A stretch of 64,000 nucleotides of DNA from Flavobacterium filum DSM 17961. Lineage in GTDB: Bacteria; Bacteroidota; Bacteroidia; Flavobacteriales; Flavobacteriaceae. The position numbers and the translations under genes were made by a program. The notes beneath the pieces were generated by a model. That model made no database searches. It was not told the DNA's origin and worked only from the letters and a program-made list of their open reading frames with translations. The DNA lies in the NCBI RefSeq assembly GCF_000425465.1, contig NZ_AUDM01000003.1, positions 124,001 through 188,000 of the forward strand, written 5' to 3'. Shown here piece after piece: positions 16,050 to 23,669 of this stretch (positions are counted from its first letter, which is position 1; each line of letters starts with the position of its first letter).

Positions 16050-17201
16050 GTGATTAATAAACGATTGCTCATCAAAAACCTTTTAGCTCATCATGATGAG
16101 AATAGTTTCTATGATAAAAAACGACAACTTAATCTACACTCAAAAGAGGGAAAAGCAAAGTTTTTGAAGCACATTTGTGCCTTATCTAATTCCAATCCAA
16201 CTAATAATGCGTATATTGTTGTGGGCGTAGAAGATCAAGAAAATGAAATTGTGGGTGATGATTTCTTTGACGATAGCCGCATTCAAAACTTGGTAAATGC
16301 TTTTTTGGAAAATCCTCCTAAAATTCAATATGAAAATGTGCCATTTCCAAACTTACCAAAAGACAAAGTGGTTGGATTGGTAACCATCAAACCTAACAGC
16401 AAAATTTCTGCTTTTAAAAAGGGAATTTATACTATTCCGGCTCACACCGTTTTTGTACGAAGAGGCAGTAATTCCATCCCAACAGACGAAAAAATTCCAT
16501 TTTCTAAAATGAATGCTGAAACCGTTATTGGAATTGAAAATAATTCGCGAAACAGTATTTCCTATACATTAGAAGGTGTTTTGGATTTTATGAACAATCG
16601 TCATAAAGACATGTATTCAAATTACCATGTATTTAAAGAACTTTTTGTGGTTTGTTGGGCCGGTCAAAAGAAAAAAGTGAGGGATAAAATCTTTTTTTCA
16701 AGAGTAGATATTGAATTAATTAACGAGCAAATCAAGCTATTTTACTCTGCTTTTGATGAAGTTTCCATTGAATATGATGACAAAACATTTTCGATTACTG
16801 AATATGTTCCGTTAGGGCTGAATGACAAAACAAGTTACTATCCTCTGGAAAAACAAATACTAACCTTTTTTGATAACGGATATTATAAAATCGAAAACGA
16901 ATTTTTGTTTGACCCACCACAATACAATCGAAAAATGATGTTTCATATTTATAATTCCAATTTAGCTTTATTACAAAAATTACAAAAAGGAACCGTTTTA
17001 AGCGTAACTGATAACAAGGATTTACTAAATTTGCCTTCAACCCTAATGATTTGTTATTTGAATGGCTTTGAAGAAGCTAAACAAAAATTAATTGATGCCA
17101 AAACCCTGCTTAAATCAGTTGAAAATCCATTAGTATATATCAATTTTAAGGAAACTATGCGGATTTTGAGGAAGGTGAAATATGATAAAATCAATGACTA
17201 A
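16050..17201 (+). CDS. AlbA/Schlafen-type (AlbA_2) domain protein
   Basis: A 383-residue soluble protein. The first 150 residues look like an AlbA_2 (Schlafen-type) domain: FLKHICALSNSNPTNNAYIVVGVED, then the glycine- and arginine-containing HTVFVRRGSNSIPTDEKI that ends such domains. The remaining 230 residues are mixed alpha/beta and not recognised. The domain occurs in putative nucleic-acid-binding, RNase-related and ATP-binding regulators. The start is GTG at 16050; there is no ATG before the domain. The next gene overlaps its end, so the two are translationally coupled. Confidence 0.72.
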   Translation: MINKRLLIKNLLAHHDENSFYDKKRQLNLHSKEGKAKFLKHICALSNSNPTNNAYIVVGVEDQENEIVGDDFFDDSRIQNLVNAFLENPPKIQYENVPFPNLPKDKVVGLVTIKPNSKISAFKKGIYTIPAHTVFVRRGSNSIPTDEKIPFSKMNAETVIGIENNSRNSISYTLEGVLDFMNNRHKDMYSNYHVFKELFVVCWAGQKKKVRDKIFFSRVDIELINEQIKLFYSAFDEVSIEYDDKTFSITEYVPLGLNDKTSYYPLEKQILTFFDNGYYKIENEFLFDPPQYNRKMMFHIYNSNLALLQKLQKGTVLSVTDNKDLLNLPSTLMICYLNGFEEAKQKLIDAKTLLKSVENPLVYINFKETMRILRKVKYDKIND

Positions 17202-17925
17202 AACATTTGTAATCGGCGACATTCACGGTGGTCTTCGGGCATTACACCAAGTACTTGAAAGAAGTCAAGCCACAAAAAATGATACATTAATTTTCTTAGG
17301 CGATTATGTAGATGGCTGGAGCGAATCGCCTCAGGTGTTAGATTTTTTAATTGAATTAGGGAAGCTACAAAACTGTTTTTTCATACGTGGTAACCACGAC
17401 GAACTGTTACTCAATTATTTAAAAACAAACGATTACAACCAAGAATGGTTCAAACATGGTGGTCAATCAACCATTGATGCTTATCAAAACGTTTCTGAAA
17501 AAACACGTTTAGAACACATCGATTTCTTAGAAAATCATTTACGTGATTATTATTTAGATGACCAAAACCGATTGTTTATACATGCAGGTTTTACCAACGT
17601 AAACGGCATTGCCTATGAATATTATCCTCGACTCTTTTATTGGGATAGAACCTTGTGGGAAACAGCTCTTTCGCTCAATCCGGAATTAACTAAAAATAGT
17701 CCTTATTATCCAAAAAGGTTTACTTTTTACAACGAAATTTATATTGGTCATACACCTACCACTCGTATCAATGAAACAATTCCCATCAACAAAGCCTGTG
17801 TGTGGAATATCGATACCGGAGCTGCTTTTTATGGACCGCTTACCATTTTAGATGTGGATTCTAAAGAATACTGGCAAAGTGAATCGTTGCCTCAATTGTA
17901 TCCCAACGAGAAAGGAAGGAATTAA
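17194..17925 (+). CDS. PPP-family metallophosphoesterase (serine/threonine phosphatase or ApaH-like)
   Basis: The full set of PPP phosphatase motifs is present: GDIHGG near the N-terminus, GDYVDGW, GNHDE, LFIHAGF and IGHTPTT, which hold the dinuclear metal site. The length of 243 residues fits the bacterial PrpE/ApaH-like group. Substrates could be phosphoproteins or dinucleoside polyphosphates. The ATG at 17194 places the start just before the first motif; an ATG at 17182 is also possible. Either way it overlaps the Schlafen-like gene. The last 22 codons are repeated 225 bp downstream, a sign of local duplication. Confidence 0.9.
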   Translation: MTKTFVIGDIHGGLRALHQVLERSQATKNDTLIFLGDYVDGWSESPQVLDFLIELGKLQNCFFIRGNHDELLLNYLKTNDYNQEWFKHGGQSTIDAYQNVSEKTRLEHIDFLENHLRDYYLDDQNRLFIHAGFTNVNGIAYEYYPRLFYWDRTLWETALSLNPELTKNSPYYPKRFTFYNEIYIGHTPTTRINETIPINKACVWNIDTGAAFYGPLTILDVDSKEYWQSESLPQLYPNEKGRN

Positions 17926-17990
17926 GACGGTTTAATTTTTAGAACACGGATTTTAGAAATTTCTAAAATTTTAAAAATCTATTGATAACA

Positions 17991-18030
17991 TTACACCTGA
18001 CAGGTTTGAAAAAAAACCTGTCAGGTGTAA
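17991..18030. repeat. ACCTGACAGGT-family hairpin, copy A
   Basis: Arms TTACACCTGACAGGTTT (17991-18007) and the perfect complement (18014-18030) enclose the loop GAAAAA. It lies downstream of the phosphatase gene and may also act as a terminator. Confidence 0.85.
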
Positions 18031-18075
18031 AGCCCAAAAAATCAAATTATCCAAATTACTCCAATTTTTAAAATT

Positions 18076-18150
18076 AATATTGATTCTAAAAAATATTGGC
18101 AAAGTGAACCATTGCCTCAATTGTATCCCAACGAAAAAGGAAGAAATTAA
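18076..18150 (+). pseudogene. Relic C-terminus of the PPP phosphatase gene
   Basis: An in-frame stretch encodes NIDSKKYWQSEPLPQLYPNE and then KGRN and a stop. The intact gene ends VDSKEYWQSESLPQLYPNE KGRN. No start or upstream domain accompanies it, so it is a leftover of a second allele or a duplicated tail. Confidence 0.8.
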
Positions 18151-18215
18151 GACGGTTTAATTTTTAGAACACGGATTTTAGAAATTTCTAAAATTTTAAA
18201 AATCTATTGATAACA

Positions 18216-18255
18216 TTACACTTGACAGGTTTTTTTTCAAACCTGTCAGGTGTAA
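18216..18255. repeat. ACCTGACAGGT-family hairpin, copy B with inverted loop
   Basis: Arms TTACACTTGACAGGTTT (18216-18232) and 18239-18255 enclose the loop TTTTTC, the exact reverse complement of the loop in copy A. One arm base differs (C to T). Confidence 0.85.
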
Positions 18256-18357
18256 AGCCCAAAAAATCAAATTATCCAAATTACTCCAATTTTTAAAATC
18301 CGTGTTCATTAAAAATTGAAAATTCAATTTAACTTCACCTTTATTTACTAAAAATCA

Positions 18358-18365
18358 TACCTTTG
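18358..18365 (+). promoter_or_regulatory. -7 promoter element
   Basis: TACCTTTG matches TAnnTTTG, 16 bases before the start of the outer-membrane protein gene. Confidence 0.6.
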
Positions 18366-18381
18366 TAAAAATTTTATAACC

Positions 18382-18867
18382 ATGAAAAAATTATTTGTAT
18401 TAGGACTATTGTTCGGTTCTCTTTTTGCGAATGCTCAAGCGTATAAAGGAAAAGGAGATCAAAAATTTCAAGTAGGTGCTAACATTCAAGACCACGCAAC
18501 CGGAATTACTTTGTTTTATGACCGTGGGATTGGTGAAAACATGTCAATTGGTGTTCAAACTGTTTACTTGTTGAGTGTGGATTGCGATGCTTCAAAATTT
18601 GAAGACGAATTTGATATCAAAGCTCGTTTTAGTGCCAACATTGGAAATGTTTTAAAATTACCGGAAGCTATTGATATTTATCCGGGTTTAAATTTAGGAT
18701 TGCGTAATTTTGGTGCTCATGCCGGCGTTCGTTATTTCTTTTCTGAAGGATTTGGATTGTTTTCAGAAGTTGGATTTCCAATTGCTTCTTACAACAATGA
18801 CCCAATTGGTTATGAAAAACTAAACAATCAATTCCAATTTAGTATCGGAGCTTCTTTCAATTTATAA
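18382..18867 (+). CDS. Small outer-membrane beta-barrel protein (DUF6646-like)
   Basis: A 161-residue exported protein. The signal peptide MKKLFVLGLLFGSLFANAQ is followed by amphipathic beta strands with many Gly and aromatic residues (ITLFYDRGIGENMSIGVQ, AGVRYFFSEGFGLFSEVGF). It ends in FQFSIGASFNL, whose last residues fit an outer-membrane assembly signal. It resembles the flavobacterial DUF6646 group, an assignment made from memory. It overlaps the PhnA-like gene by one base, so the two are probably one transcript from the promoter at 18358. Confidence 0.8.
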   Translation: MKKLFVLGLLFGSLFANAQAYKGKGDQKFQVGANIQDHATGITLFYDRGIGENMSIGVQTVYLLSVDCDASKFEDEFDIKARFSANIGNVLKLPEAIDIYPGLNLGLRNFGAHAGVRYFFSEGFGLFSEVGFPIASYNNDPIGYEKLNNQFQFSIGASFNL

Positions 18868-19439
18868 TGACCATTACCGAAAAAAGATTAAGAGACCGTA
18901 GCGGTTCACTTTGTGAAATCAGCGGCTCTGACGAAAATTTAGTGGTATATACTGTTGCTCCTAAAACGGATGAAAGTATAGAAAACAGTATATTAATTAC
19001 TGAAAATTTAAAAAATCAAATCGAAAATCCGGAAACAACACATCCGGATGATTGGCGAGGTTTAAATGAAAGCATGTGGAGCGAACATTTACCAGTGCAA
19101 ATTGTATCGTGGAGAATGTTAGCCCGACTAAAAAACCACGATTTGTTAGAAATGATGTATCTGGAAGAAGATGCCTTAGAATGGGCAAAAGCTACCGGAG
19201 AAGCAGATGACGACGAAGGTAAAATTATCCACAAGGATTCCAACGGAAACATCTTGAAAGATGGTGATTCTGTGGTTTTGATTAAAGATTTAGATGTAAA
19301 AGGAGCAAACTTCACAGCTAAACGTGGTGCTGCTGTGCACAATATTAAATTGGTTTGGGATAATGCCGAGCAAATTGAAGGTCGGGTAGAAGGTCAATAT
19401 ATTGTGATTTTAACGCAGTATGTGAAGAAGACGAAATAA
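18867..19439 (+). CDS. PhnA domain protein with a degenerate zinc ribbon
   Basis: A 190-residue protein of the PhnA family. The C-terminal PhnA domain is clear: DSNGNILKDGDSVVLIKDLDVKGA, then KRGAAVHNIKLVWDN and EGRVEGQYIVILTQYVKK. The N-terminal zinc ribbon of this family normally has paired Cys-x-x-Cys; here the segment reads GSLCEISGSDENLVVY, keeping one Cys only, so metal binding is doubtful. The usual link to phosphonate use is weak for this family. It starts at an ATG overlapping the previous stop and is followed by a strong terminator. Confidence 0.88.
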   Translation: MTITEKRLRDRSGSLCEISGSDENLVVYTVAPKTDESIENSILITENLKNQIENPETTHPDDWRGLNESMWSEHLPVQIVSWRMLARLKNHDLLEMMYLEEDALEWAKATGEADDDEGKIIHKDSNGNILKDGDSVVLIKDLDVKGANFTAKRGAAVHNIKLVWDNAEQIEGRVEGQYIVILTQYVKKTK

Positions 19440-19486
19440 TGTGGCAATTGGACAATTAGTCAAATAGTCAATGGATAAATAATTAA

Positions 19487-19519
19487 AAACCCTGCTAATT
19501 TTTGTACTTAGCAGGGTTT
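19487..19519 (+). terminator. Rho-independent terminator after the PhnA-like gene
   Basis: AAACCCTGCTAA (19487-19498) pairs with TTAGCAGGGTTT (19508-19519) and is followed by Ts. Confidence 0.9.
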
Positions 19520-19548
19520 TTTGTGTATAAAACAAAACAAAACATGTC

Positions 19549-19923
19549 TTAATTGGGTTGAAGTTCAACGGTTATTTGTTGAGGAATAACGTGGCAAACA
19601 TCAGCCGTTACAACAATGGGATCAGAAGTGAACGTTTGATAACCTTCTTTGGAAACAGTTACGGTATAAGTACCAACTCGTTCCCATGCTCCCATAAAAA
19701 ATGAAAAATCTTCACCAATGAATTCTTCTAAAGTTTCGGTATATAAACCATCTTGAATTATAACCGTTACACCAAGTGAAAGTAAATCTTGCGTCACCGC
19801 ATCTTTAACAGTAATATTCAAACCGGCTTTTGCTTCTTGAGTACAATATACCTCGTCATCTTCTTCGCATGTGGTGGCGAGTAAAAACGGCATACAAGCC
19901 AAAAATAAAAATAACTTTTTCAT
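19549..19923 (-). CDS. Small lipoprotein with a carboxypeptidase-regulatory-like domain
   Basis: A 124-residue exported lipoprotein. The signal peptide ends in the lipobox-like LLATTC followed by EEDDE, an acidic stretch typical of surface-directed lipoproteins in Bacteroidota. The rest is a small beta sandwich (LNITVKDAVTQDLLSLGVTV, VGTYTVTVSKEGYQTFTSDPI) resembling carboxypeptidase regulatory-like domains. Function unknown. It is monocistronic in appearance. Confidence 0.8.
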   Translation of the reverse strand: MKKLFLFLACMPFLLATTCEEDDEVYCTQEAKAGLNITVKDAVTQDLLSLGVTVIIQDGLYTETLEEFIGEDFSFFMGAWERVGTYTVTVSKEGYQTFTSDPIVVTADVCHVIPQQITVELQPN

Positions 19924-19990
19924 GAATTATTTGATTGATTTATCTATAGATGAAAAAGAAAGCAAAAAGTTGCGTCATTCCATAAAAAAA

Positions 19991-20014
19991 CCTCGCAATT
20001 TTTATGTTGCAAGG
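19991..20014 (-). terminator. Likely terminator of the aldehyde dehydrogenase transcript
   Basis: CCTCGCAA and TTGCAAGG form a near-perfect short stem with an 8-base loop. On the minus strand it is followed by a run of Ts. Confidence 0.6.
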
Positions 20015-20026
20015 CTTTGTATTTAC

Positions 20027-20061
20027 TATTTTCTTTATTCTATTCTCTATGTTCTATGTTC
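20027..20061. repeat. Heptamer array, TATTCTC type
   Basis: Five consecutive 7-bp units: TATTTTC, TTTATTC, TATTCTC, TATGTTC, TATGTTC. These are the same words as the right arm at 1992-2019, 18 kb away. It ends 6 bases before the aldehyde dehydrogenase stop codon region and lacks an inverted partner. Confidence 0.8.
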
Positions 20062-20067
20062 TCAAAA

Positions 20068-21621
20068 CTACAAATCAAACTTAATCCCTTGTGCCAATGG
20101 CAAACTTGTGGTATAATTAATTGTATTCGTTTGTCTTCGCATATAAATTTTCCAAGCATCTGAACCGGATTCGCGGCCACCTCCGGTTTCTTTTTCACCA
20201 CCAAAAGCTCCACCGATTTCAGCACCGGATGTTCCGATGTTTACGTTGGCAATTCCGCAATCTGAACCGGCATGTGATAAGAAAGCTTCTGCTTCACGTA
20301 AATTGTTGGTCATGATGGCCGAAGATAATCCTTGGGCTACACCGTTTTGGATTTCGATGGCATTGTGCACATCGCCGGAATATTTTAATAAATATAAAAC
20401 CGGAGCAAAGGTTTCGTGCTGAACAATTTCAAATGAGTTACTAGCCTCGGCAATAGCAGGTTTCACATAACAACCACTTTCATAACCTTCACCGGATAAT
20501 ACACCTCCTTCAACAATTACTTTTCCGCCTTCGGCTACAACTTTTTCTAACGCTTTTTTATACATTTCAACGGCGTGAACATCAATTAGCGGACCCACAT
20601 GGTTGTTTTGGTCTAACGGATTTCCGATGCGTAATTGTCCGTATGCAGAAACTAAAGCGTCTTTTACTTTATCATAAATACTTTCGTGAATGATTAACCT
20701 TCTAGTGGAAGTACAACGTTGTCCGGCCGTACCAACGGCTCCAAAAACGGCACCGATAACCGTCATTTTGATGTCGGCATCCGGAGTAACGATGATGGCG
20801 TTATTTCCTCCTAATTCCAATAATGAATTGCCTAAACGAGCGGCACAAGCTTGAGCAACAATTTTACCCATTCGGGTGGAACCGGTTGCAGAAACCAAAG
20901 GAACACGTTTGTCGTGTGTCATTAATTCACCTACTTTGTAATCGCCGTTGATTAAACACGAGATTCCTTCCGGTAAATTATTTTCTTTTAATACTTCAGC
21001 AATGATGTTTTGACACGCCACACCACAAAGTGGGGTTTTTTCAGAAGGTTTCCAAACGCAAACATCGCCACAAATCCAAGCCAAAGCGGTATTCCAAGAC
21101 CAAACGGCTACCGGAAAGTTAAAGGCCGAAATGATTCCCACCACACCAAGCGGATGATATTGCTCGTACATTCTATGTCCGGGACGCTCGGAATGCATGG
21201 TTAAACCGTGTAATTGACGAGAAAGACCTACTGCAAAATCGCAAATGTCTATCATTTCTTGCACTTCACCGTAACCTTCTTGAAGTGATTTTCCCATTTC
21301 GTAGGAAACTAATTTCCCGAGTGGTTCTTTGTATTTTCTCAATTTTTCACCAAACTGACGAACGATTTCGCCTCGTTTTGGAGCCGGCATTAAACGAAAG
21401 GTTTTGAAAGCTTCGGTTGCGGTTTGCATTACTTTTTCGTAATCGGCTGCGGTGGTGGTTTTTACTTTGGCAATCAATTGACCATCAACAGGTGAATAAC
21501 TTTCGATGATTTCTCCATTAGAAAAATGGTTGTTTCCGGTGGAAGTTCCTTCGTTGATGGGTTTGATGCCTAATATTTCTAGGGCTTCGGTCATGCCGAA
21601 TTGTTGTGCGATTGTTGACAT
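20068..21621 (-). CDS. amaB: Aldehyde dehydrogenase, ALDH7 (antiquitin / aminoadipate-semialdehyde dehydrogenase) type
   Basis: A 517-residue NAD-dependent enzyme. The catalytic Glu is in LLELGGNNAIIV and the nucleophilic Cys in GTAGQRCTSTRRL. FNFPVAVWSWNTALA and WKPSEKTPL are the cofactor-binding segments, and EIGGAFGGEKETGGGRESGSD near the end is typical of the ALDH7 group. Members oxidise alpha-aminoadipate semialdehyde in lysine breakdown. The neighbouring 3-hydroxyanthranilate dioxygenase gene points to amino-acid catabolism, but a role in tryptophan degradation is only inferred. The symbol is tentative. Confidence 0.88.
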   Translation of the reverse strand: MSTIAQQFGMTEALEILGIKPINEGTSTGNNHFSNGEIIESYSPVDGQLIAKVKTTTAADYEKVMQTATEAFKTFRLMPAPKRGEIVRQFGEKLRKYKEPLGKLVSYEMGKSLQEGYGEVQEMIDICDFAVGLSRQLHGLTMHSERPGHRMYEQYHPLGVVGIISAFNFPVAVWSWNTALAWICGDVCVWKPSEKTPLCGVACQNIIAEVLKENNLPEGISCLINGDYKVGELMTHDKRVPLVSATGSTRMGKIVAQACAARLGNSLLELGGNNAIIVTPDADIKMTVIGAVFGAVGTAGQRCTSTRRLIIHESIYDKVKDALVSAYGQLRIGNPLDQNNHVGPLIDVHAVEMYKKALEKVVAEGGKVIVEGGVLSGEGYESGCYVKPAIAEASNSFEIVQHETFAPVLYLLKYSGDVHNAIEIQNGVAQGLSSAIMTNNLREAEAFLSHAGSDCGIANVNIGTSGAEIGGAFGGEKETGGGRESGSDAWKIYMRRQTNTINYTTSLPLAQGIKFDL

Positions 21622-21702
21622 TATAACTTTTTTAAAGGTTTTTGTTATATTTTTTGCGAAGATACCGATTTTTTTTGTTTTGGAAAACCACTTTTGTTAC
21701 AT

Positions 21703-21860
21703 AGCAGCGAATTGCAGCCCCGATGGTAGTGGAAAGCCTTGTGCAGCAAAAACTGATTTTTTCTTGTTGAACCAAAGCGACCAAAGGAAGCTCTTGGGGC
21801 AACTTAGAAAAAACAGTTTTTGCAAACAAGCTTGTAACGGACAGCGGGAATTGTCTGCCG
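21703..21860. repeat. Long structured repeat element (possible ncRNA or palindromic mobile sequence)
   Basis: The core hairpin pairs 21738-21763 with 21807-21830 (CTTGT...GCAAAAACTG...TTTTTTC against GAAAAAACAGTTTTTGCAAACAAG), and the loop can extend it through GTTG/CAAC and CCAA/TTGG. Flanks read GCAGCCCCGATGGTAGTGG on one side and AACGGACAGCGGGA on the other. I recall similar flanking words from many flavobacterial spacers, so this looks like a widespread dispersed element. It is more GC-rich than its surroundings. A 65-codon open frame through it is judged spurious. Confidence 0.7.
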
Positions 21861-21878
21861 AAAATCTGTTTTCAGTTA

Positions 21879-22424
21879 TCAGTTATCGGTTTTGGCGACG
21901 AATCGGGAATCGGTTTCCATGACAGTACCGCAATTTTGGCAGGTTCTAAGTTCTTTGGAGTTATAAAAATGTTGAAAATGACCTAAGAAATCTTTTTCGA
22001 TGTCTTTGAGTTCAAAATATACTTCGTATAATTTATGGTTGCAATGGTCGCAAAACCAGAGTAATCCGTCGGGAATATCTTGTCCGGCACGCTTTCGTTC
22101 GACTACTAATCCGATTGAATTTTCTTGTCGGACGGGTGAATGTGGTGTTTTGGCGGGTAATAAAAACATGTCGCCGGGACCGAGTTGCATGGCAATTTTT
22201 TCTCCGTTGTCTTGCACATAAACGGTGATGTTTCCTTCGAGTTGGTAGAATAGTTCTTCGGTTTCGTTGTAGTGATAGTCTTTTCGGGCGTTGAGTCCGG
22301 CAACAATCATGACGATGTAATCACCGGAATCTACATATATGTTCTTGTTTCCAACGGGTGGTTTGAGTAGGTGTCGGTTTTCATCAATCCATTGATTGAG
22401 ATTGAATGGTTTTTGGATAGCCAT
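21879..22424 (-). CDS. nbaC: 3-hydroxyanthranilate 3,4-dioxygenase
   Basis: Cupin-fold non-haem iron dioxygenase of the kynurenine pathway that opens the ring of 3-hydroxyanthranilate. The 181-residue protein has YHYNETEELFYQLEGNITVYV with the His and Glu iron ligands, and the second ligand region LLPAKTPHSPVR. The C-terminal extra metal site of the bacterial form is also present: CDHC (about 126-129) and CQNC (about 163-166). The last codons (AKTDN and stop) lie inside a heptamer array at 21882-21902, so the tail may be repeat-derived. The aldehyde dehydrogenase gene follows downstream, beyond the structured repeat. Confidence 0.95.
   Translation of the reverse strand: MAIQKPFNLNQWIDENRHLLKPPVGNKNIYVDSGDYIVMIVAGLNARKDYHYNETEELFYQLEGNITVYVQDNGEKIAMQLGPGDMFLLPAKTPHSPVRQENSIGLVVERKRAGQDIPDGLLWFCDHCNHKLYEVYFELKDIEKDFLGHFQHFYNSKELRTCQNCGTVMETDSRFVAKTDN
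21882..21902. repeat. Heptamer array overlapping the nbaC C-terminus
   Basis: Three 7-bp units: TCAGTTA, TCAGTTA, TCGGTTT. They code for the last residues of the dioxygenase on the minus strand. The same CAGTTAT word occurs in the moxR-DUF58 array. Confidence 0.6.
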
Positions 22425-22462
22425 TTGTATCGATTTTAGAATGGTAAATTTACAAAATAAAA

Positions 22463-22484
22463 AAAGCCGAAACGAATCGGCTTT
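22463..22484 (-). terminator. Rho-independent terminator after the nuclease gene
   Basis: AAAGCCGA (22463-22470) pairs with TCGGCTTT (22477-22484); on the minus strand a T-rich run follows. Confidence 0.85.
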
Positions 22485-22489
22485 AGTAT

Positions 22490-23533
22490 TTATTTTGCTT
22501 CTTTAATCAAATAAATATATACAGGAAAGTGGTCACTAAAACCCGGTTCAGCCGGTGAATTTCGCAAAGGATACCCTTTGTATTGTCCGGTTTGTTGAAT
22601 CATAAACGGTTTATTATAAATTCCGGCTTTCCAATATTTAAAGGTTGAATAATCTTCGCCAATAAATTGTTGTGAGACCATGATTTGGTCAAAAATATCA
22701 CCTGAATCACGATAAAAAAGTGTTGCATGTCCGTCTTTAGCCATTTGTTCAAAAGGATTAAAAATGTCTCTTGGTTCATTTAATTGCGATTTTTTCAATT
22801 TTGCACCTATTTCAACTTTTACACTTTTATTATAGCTACCATCATTTAAATCACCCATAGTCATGATCTTGGCATTAGGATTTATAGCGATAAGTGAATC
22901 CATAATTTTACGGTTTAAACGACCGGCTGCTTCACGATATGGGCTACTTCTTTTCTCACCACCTGAACGAGATGGCCAGTGATTAATGATAAAATGCATT
23001 TCTTCTCCGTCTAAATAACCACTCACTAATAATTGATCGCGGGTATAAACTCTTTTACCACTTCCGTCTATGTCTGTAATAATTAAAGGTATATTAGCAG
23101 AACTTGTTGGAGTGAAATGTTTCTTTTGGTACAAAAACCCAACATCTATACCACGAGCATCAGGAGAATCATAATGTACGATTCCGTAATCTTTTGCAGC
23201 TAATTTTGGCGTTTTGACTAAATCTTCTAATACTCCTCTATTTTCTATTTCACAGACACCTAATATAACAGGAGCGTTGGTCTGTTGTTCACCTGTGCCT
23301 ATTTCTGCAATAACCCTTTCTAAATTTCTTAATTTCTGTTGGTATTTTTCTTCTGTCCAACCATTAGCGGGAGTATATTCTTCATCAAAAATTTTTGGAT
23401 CATCTTTTGTGTCAAATAAATTCTCTAAATTATAAAAAGCAACGGTATGCAGTTTATACTTTTTTTGCTGTGCTTGAGCGGTTAAAATTGAAAGAAAAGC
23501 AATAAAAACAGGAATCAATTGTTTAATTTTCAT
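22490..23533 (-). CDS. Secreted endonuclease/exonuclease/phosphatase family protein
   Basis: A 347-residue exported protein. Signal peptide MKIKQLIPVFIAFLSILTAQAQ. The EEP (DNase I-like) fold motifs are visible: VAFYNLENLFD at the start, LGVCEIENR with the metal-binding Glu, INHWPSRSGG, TMGDLND and the final GFSDHFPVYI with the catalytic Asp-His pair. It is likely a periplasmic or surface nuclease or phosphodiesterase. It is divergent from the TonB receptor and DUF5689 genes, a combination I recognise from flavobacteria and which suggests nucleic-acid or phosphate scavenging. Confidence 0.92.
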   Translation of the reverse strand: MKIKQLIPVFIAFLSILTAQAQQKKYKLHTVAFYNLENLFDTKDDPKIFDEEYTPANGWTEEKYQQKLRNLERVIAEIGTGEQQTNAPVILGVCEIENRGVLEDLVKTPKLAAKDYGIVHYDSPDARGIDVGFLYQKKHFTPTSSANIPLIITDIDGSGKRVYTRDQLLVSGYLDGEEMHFIINHWPSRSGGEKRSSPYREAAGRLNRKIMDSLIAINPNAKIMTMGDLNDGSYNKSVKVEIGAKLKKSQLNEPRDIFNPFEQMAKDGHATLFYRDSGDIFDQIMVSQQFIGEDYSTFKYWKAGIYNKPFMIQQTGQYKGYPLRNSPAEPGFSDHFPVYIYLIKEAK

Positions 23534-23606
23534 AAATTGTATATTAAATTACAGTGAAGTTTAATACAAACTTCGCACCAAAAGTAAATAATATTATTAA
23601 ATAATG

Positions 23607-23614
23607 TACATTTG
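23607..23614 (+). promoter_or_regulatory. -7 promoter element for the TonB receptor operon
   Basis: TACATTTG followed by C matches TAnnTTTG. Downstream in the leader, GTTAAG at 23621-23626 and CTTAAC at 23637-23642 form an inverted pair around AAATTTTTAA, a possible operator or leader hairpin. Confidence 0.6.
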
Positions 23615-23669
23615 CAGGCTGTTAAGAAATTTTTAACTTAACAAAAAAGAATTAATTTTAACTTTATTT

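Larger units (their letters stand above)
17857..18299. repeat. 225-bp tandem duplication of a gene tail and its 3' spacer
   Basis: Positions 17857-18074 and 18082-18299 are homologous at a fixed offset of 225. Each copy holds the end of the phosphatase coding sequence, its TAA, and about 150 bases of spacer with a CCTGACAGG hairpin. The spacers are identical except for one base in the stem and the hairpin loop, which is exactly inverted (GAAAAA against TTTTTC). The coding tails differ at about nine positions, many of them silent. Confidence 0.9.

Noticed and set aside
21632..21829. 65-codon minus-strand open frame through the structured repeat
   Set aside because: It runs through both arms of the hairpin and has no protein-like conservation signal that I can see; better explained as part of a repeat element.
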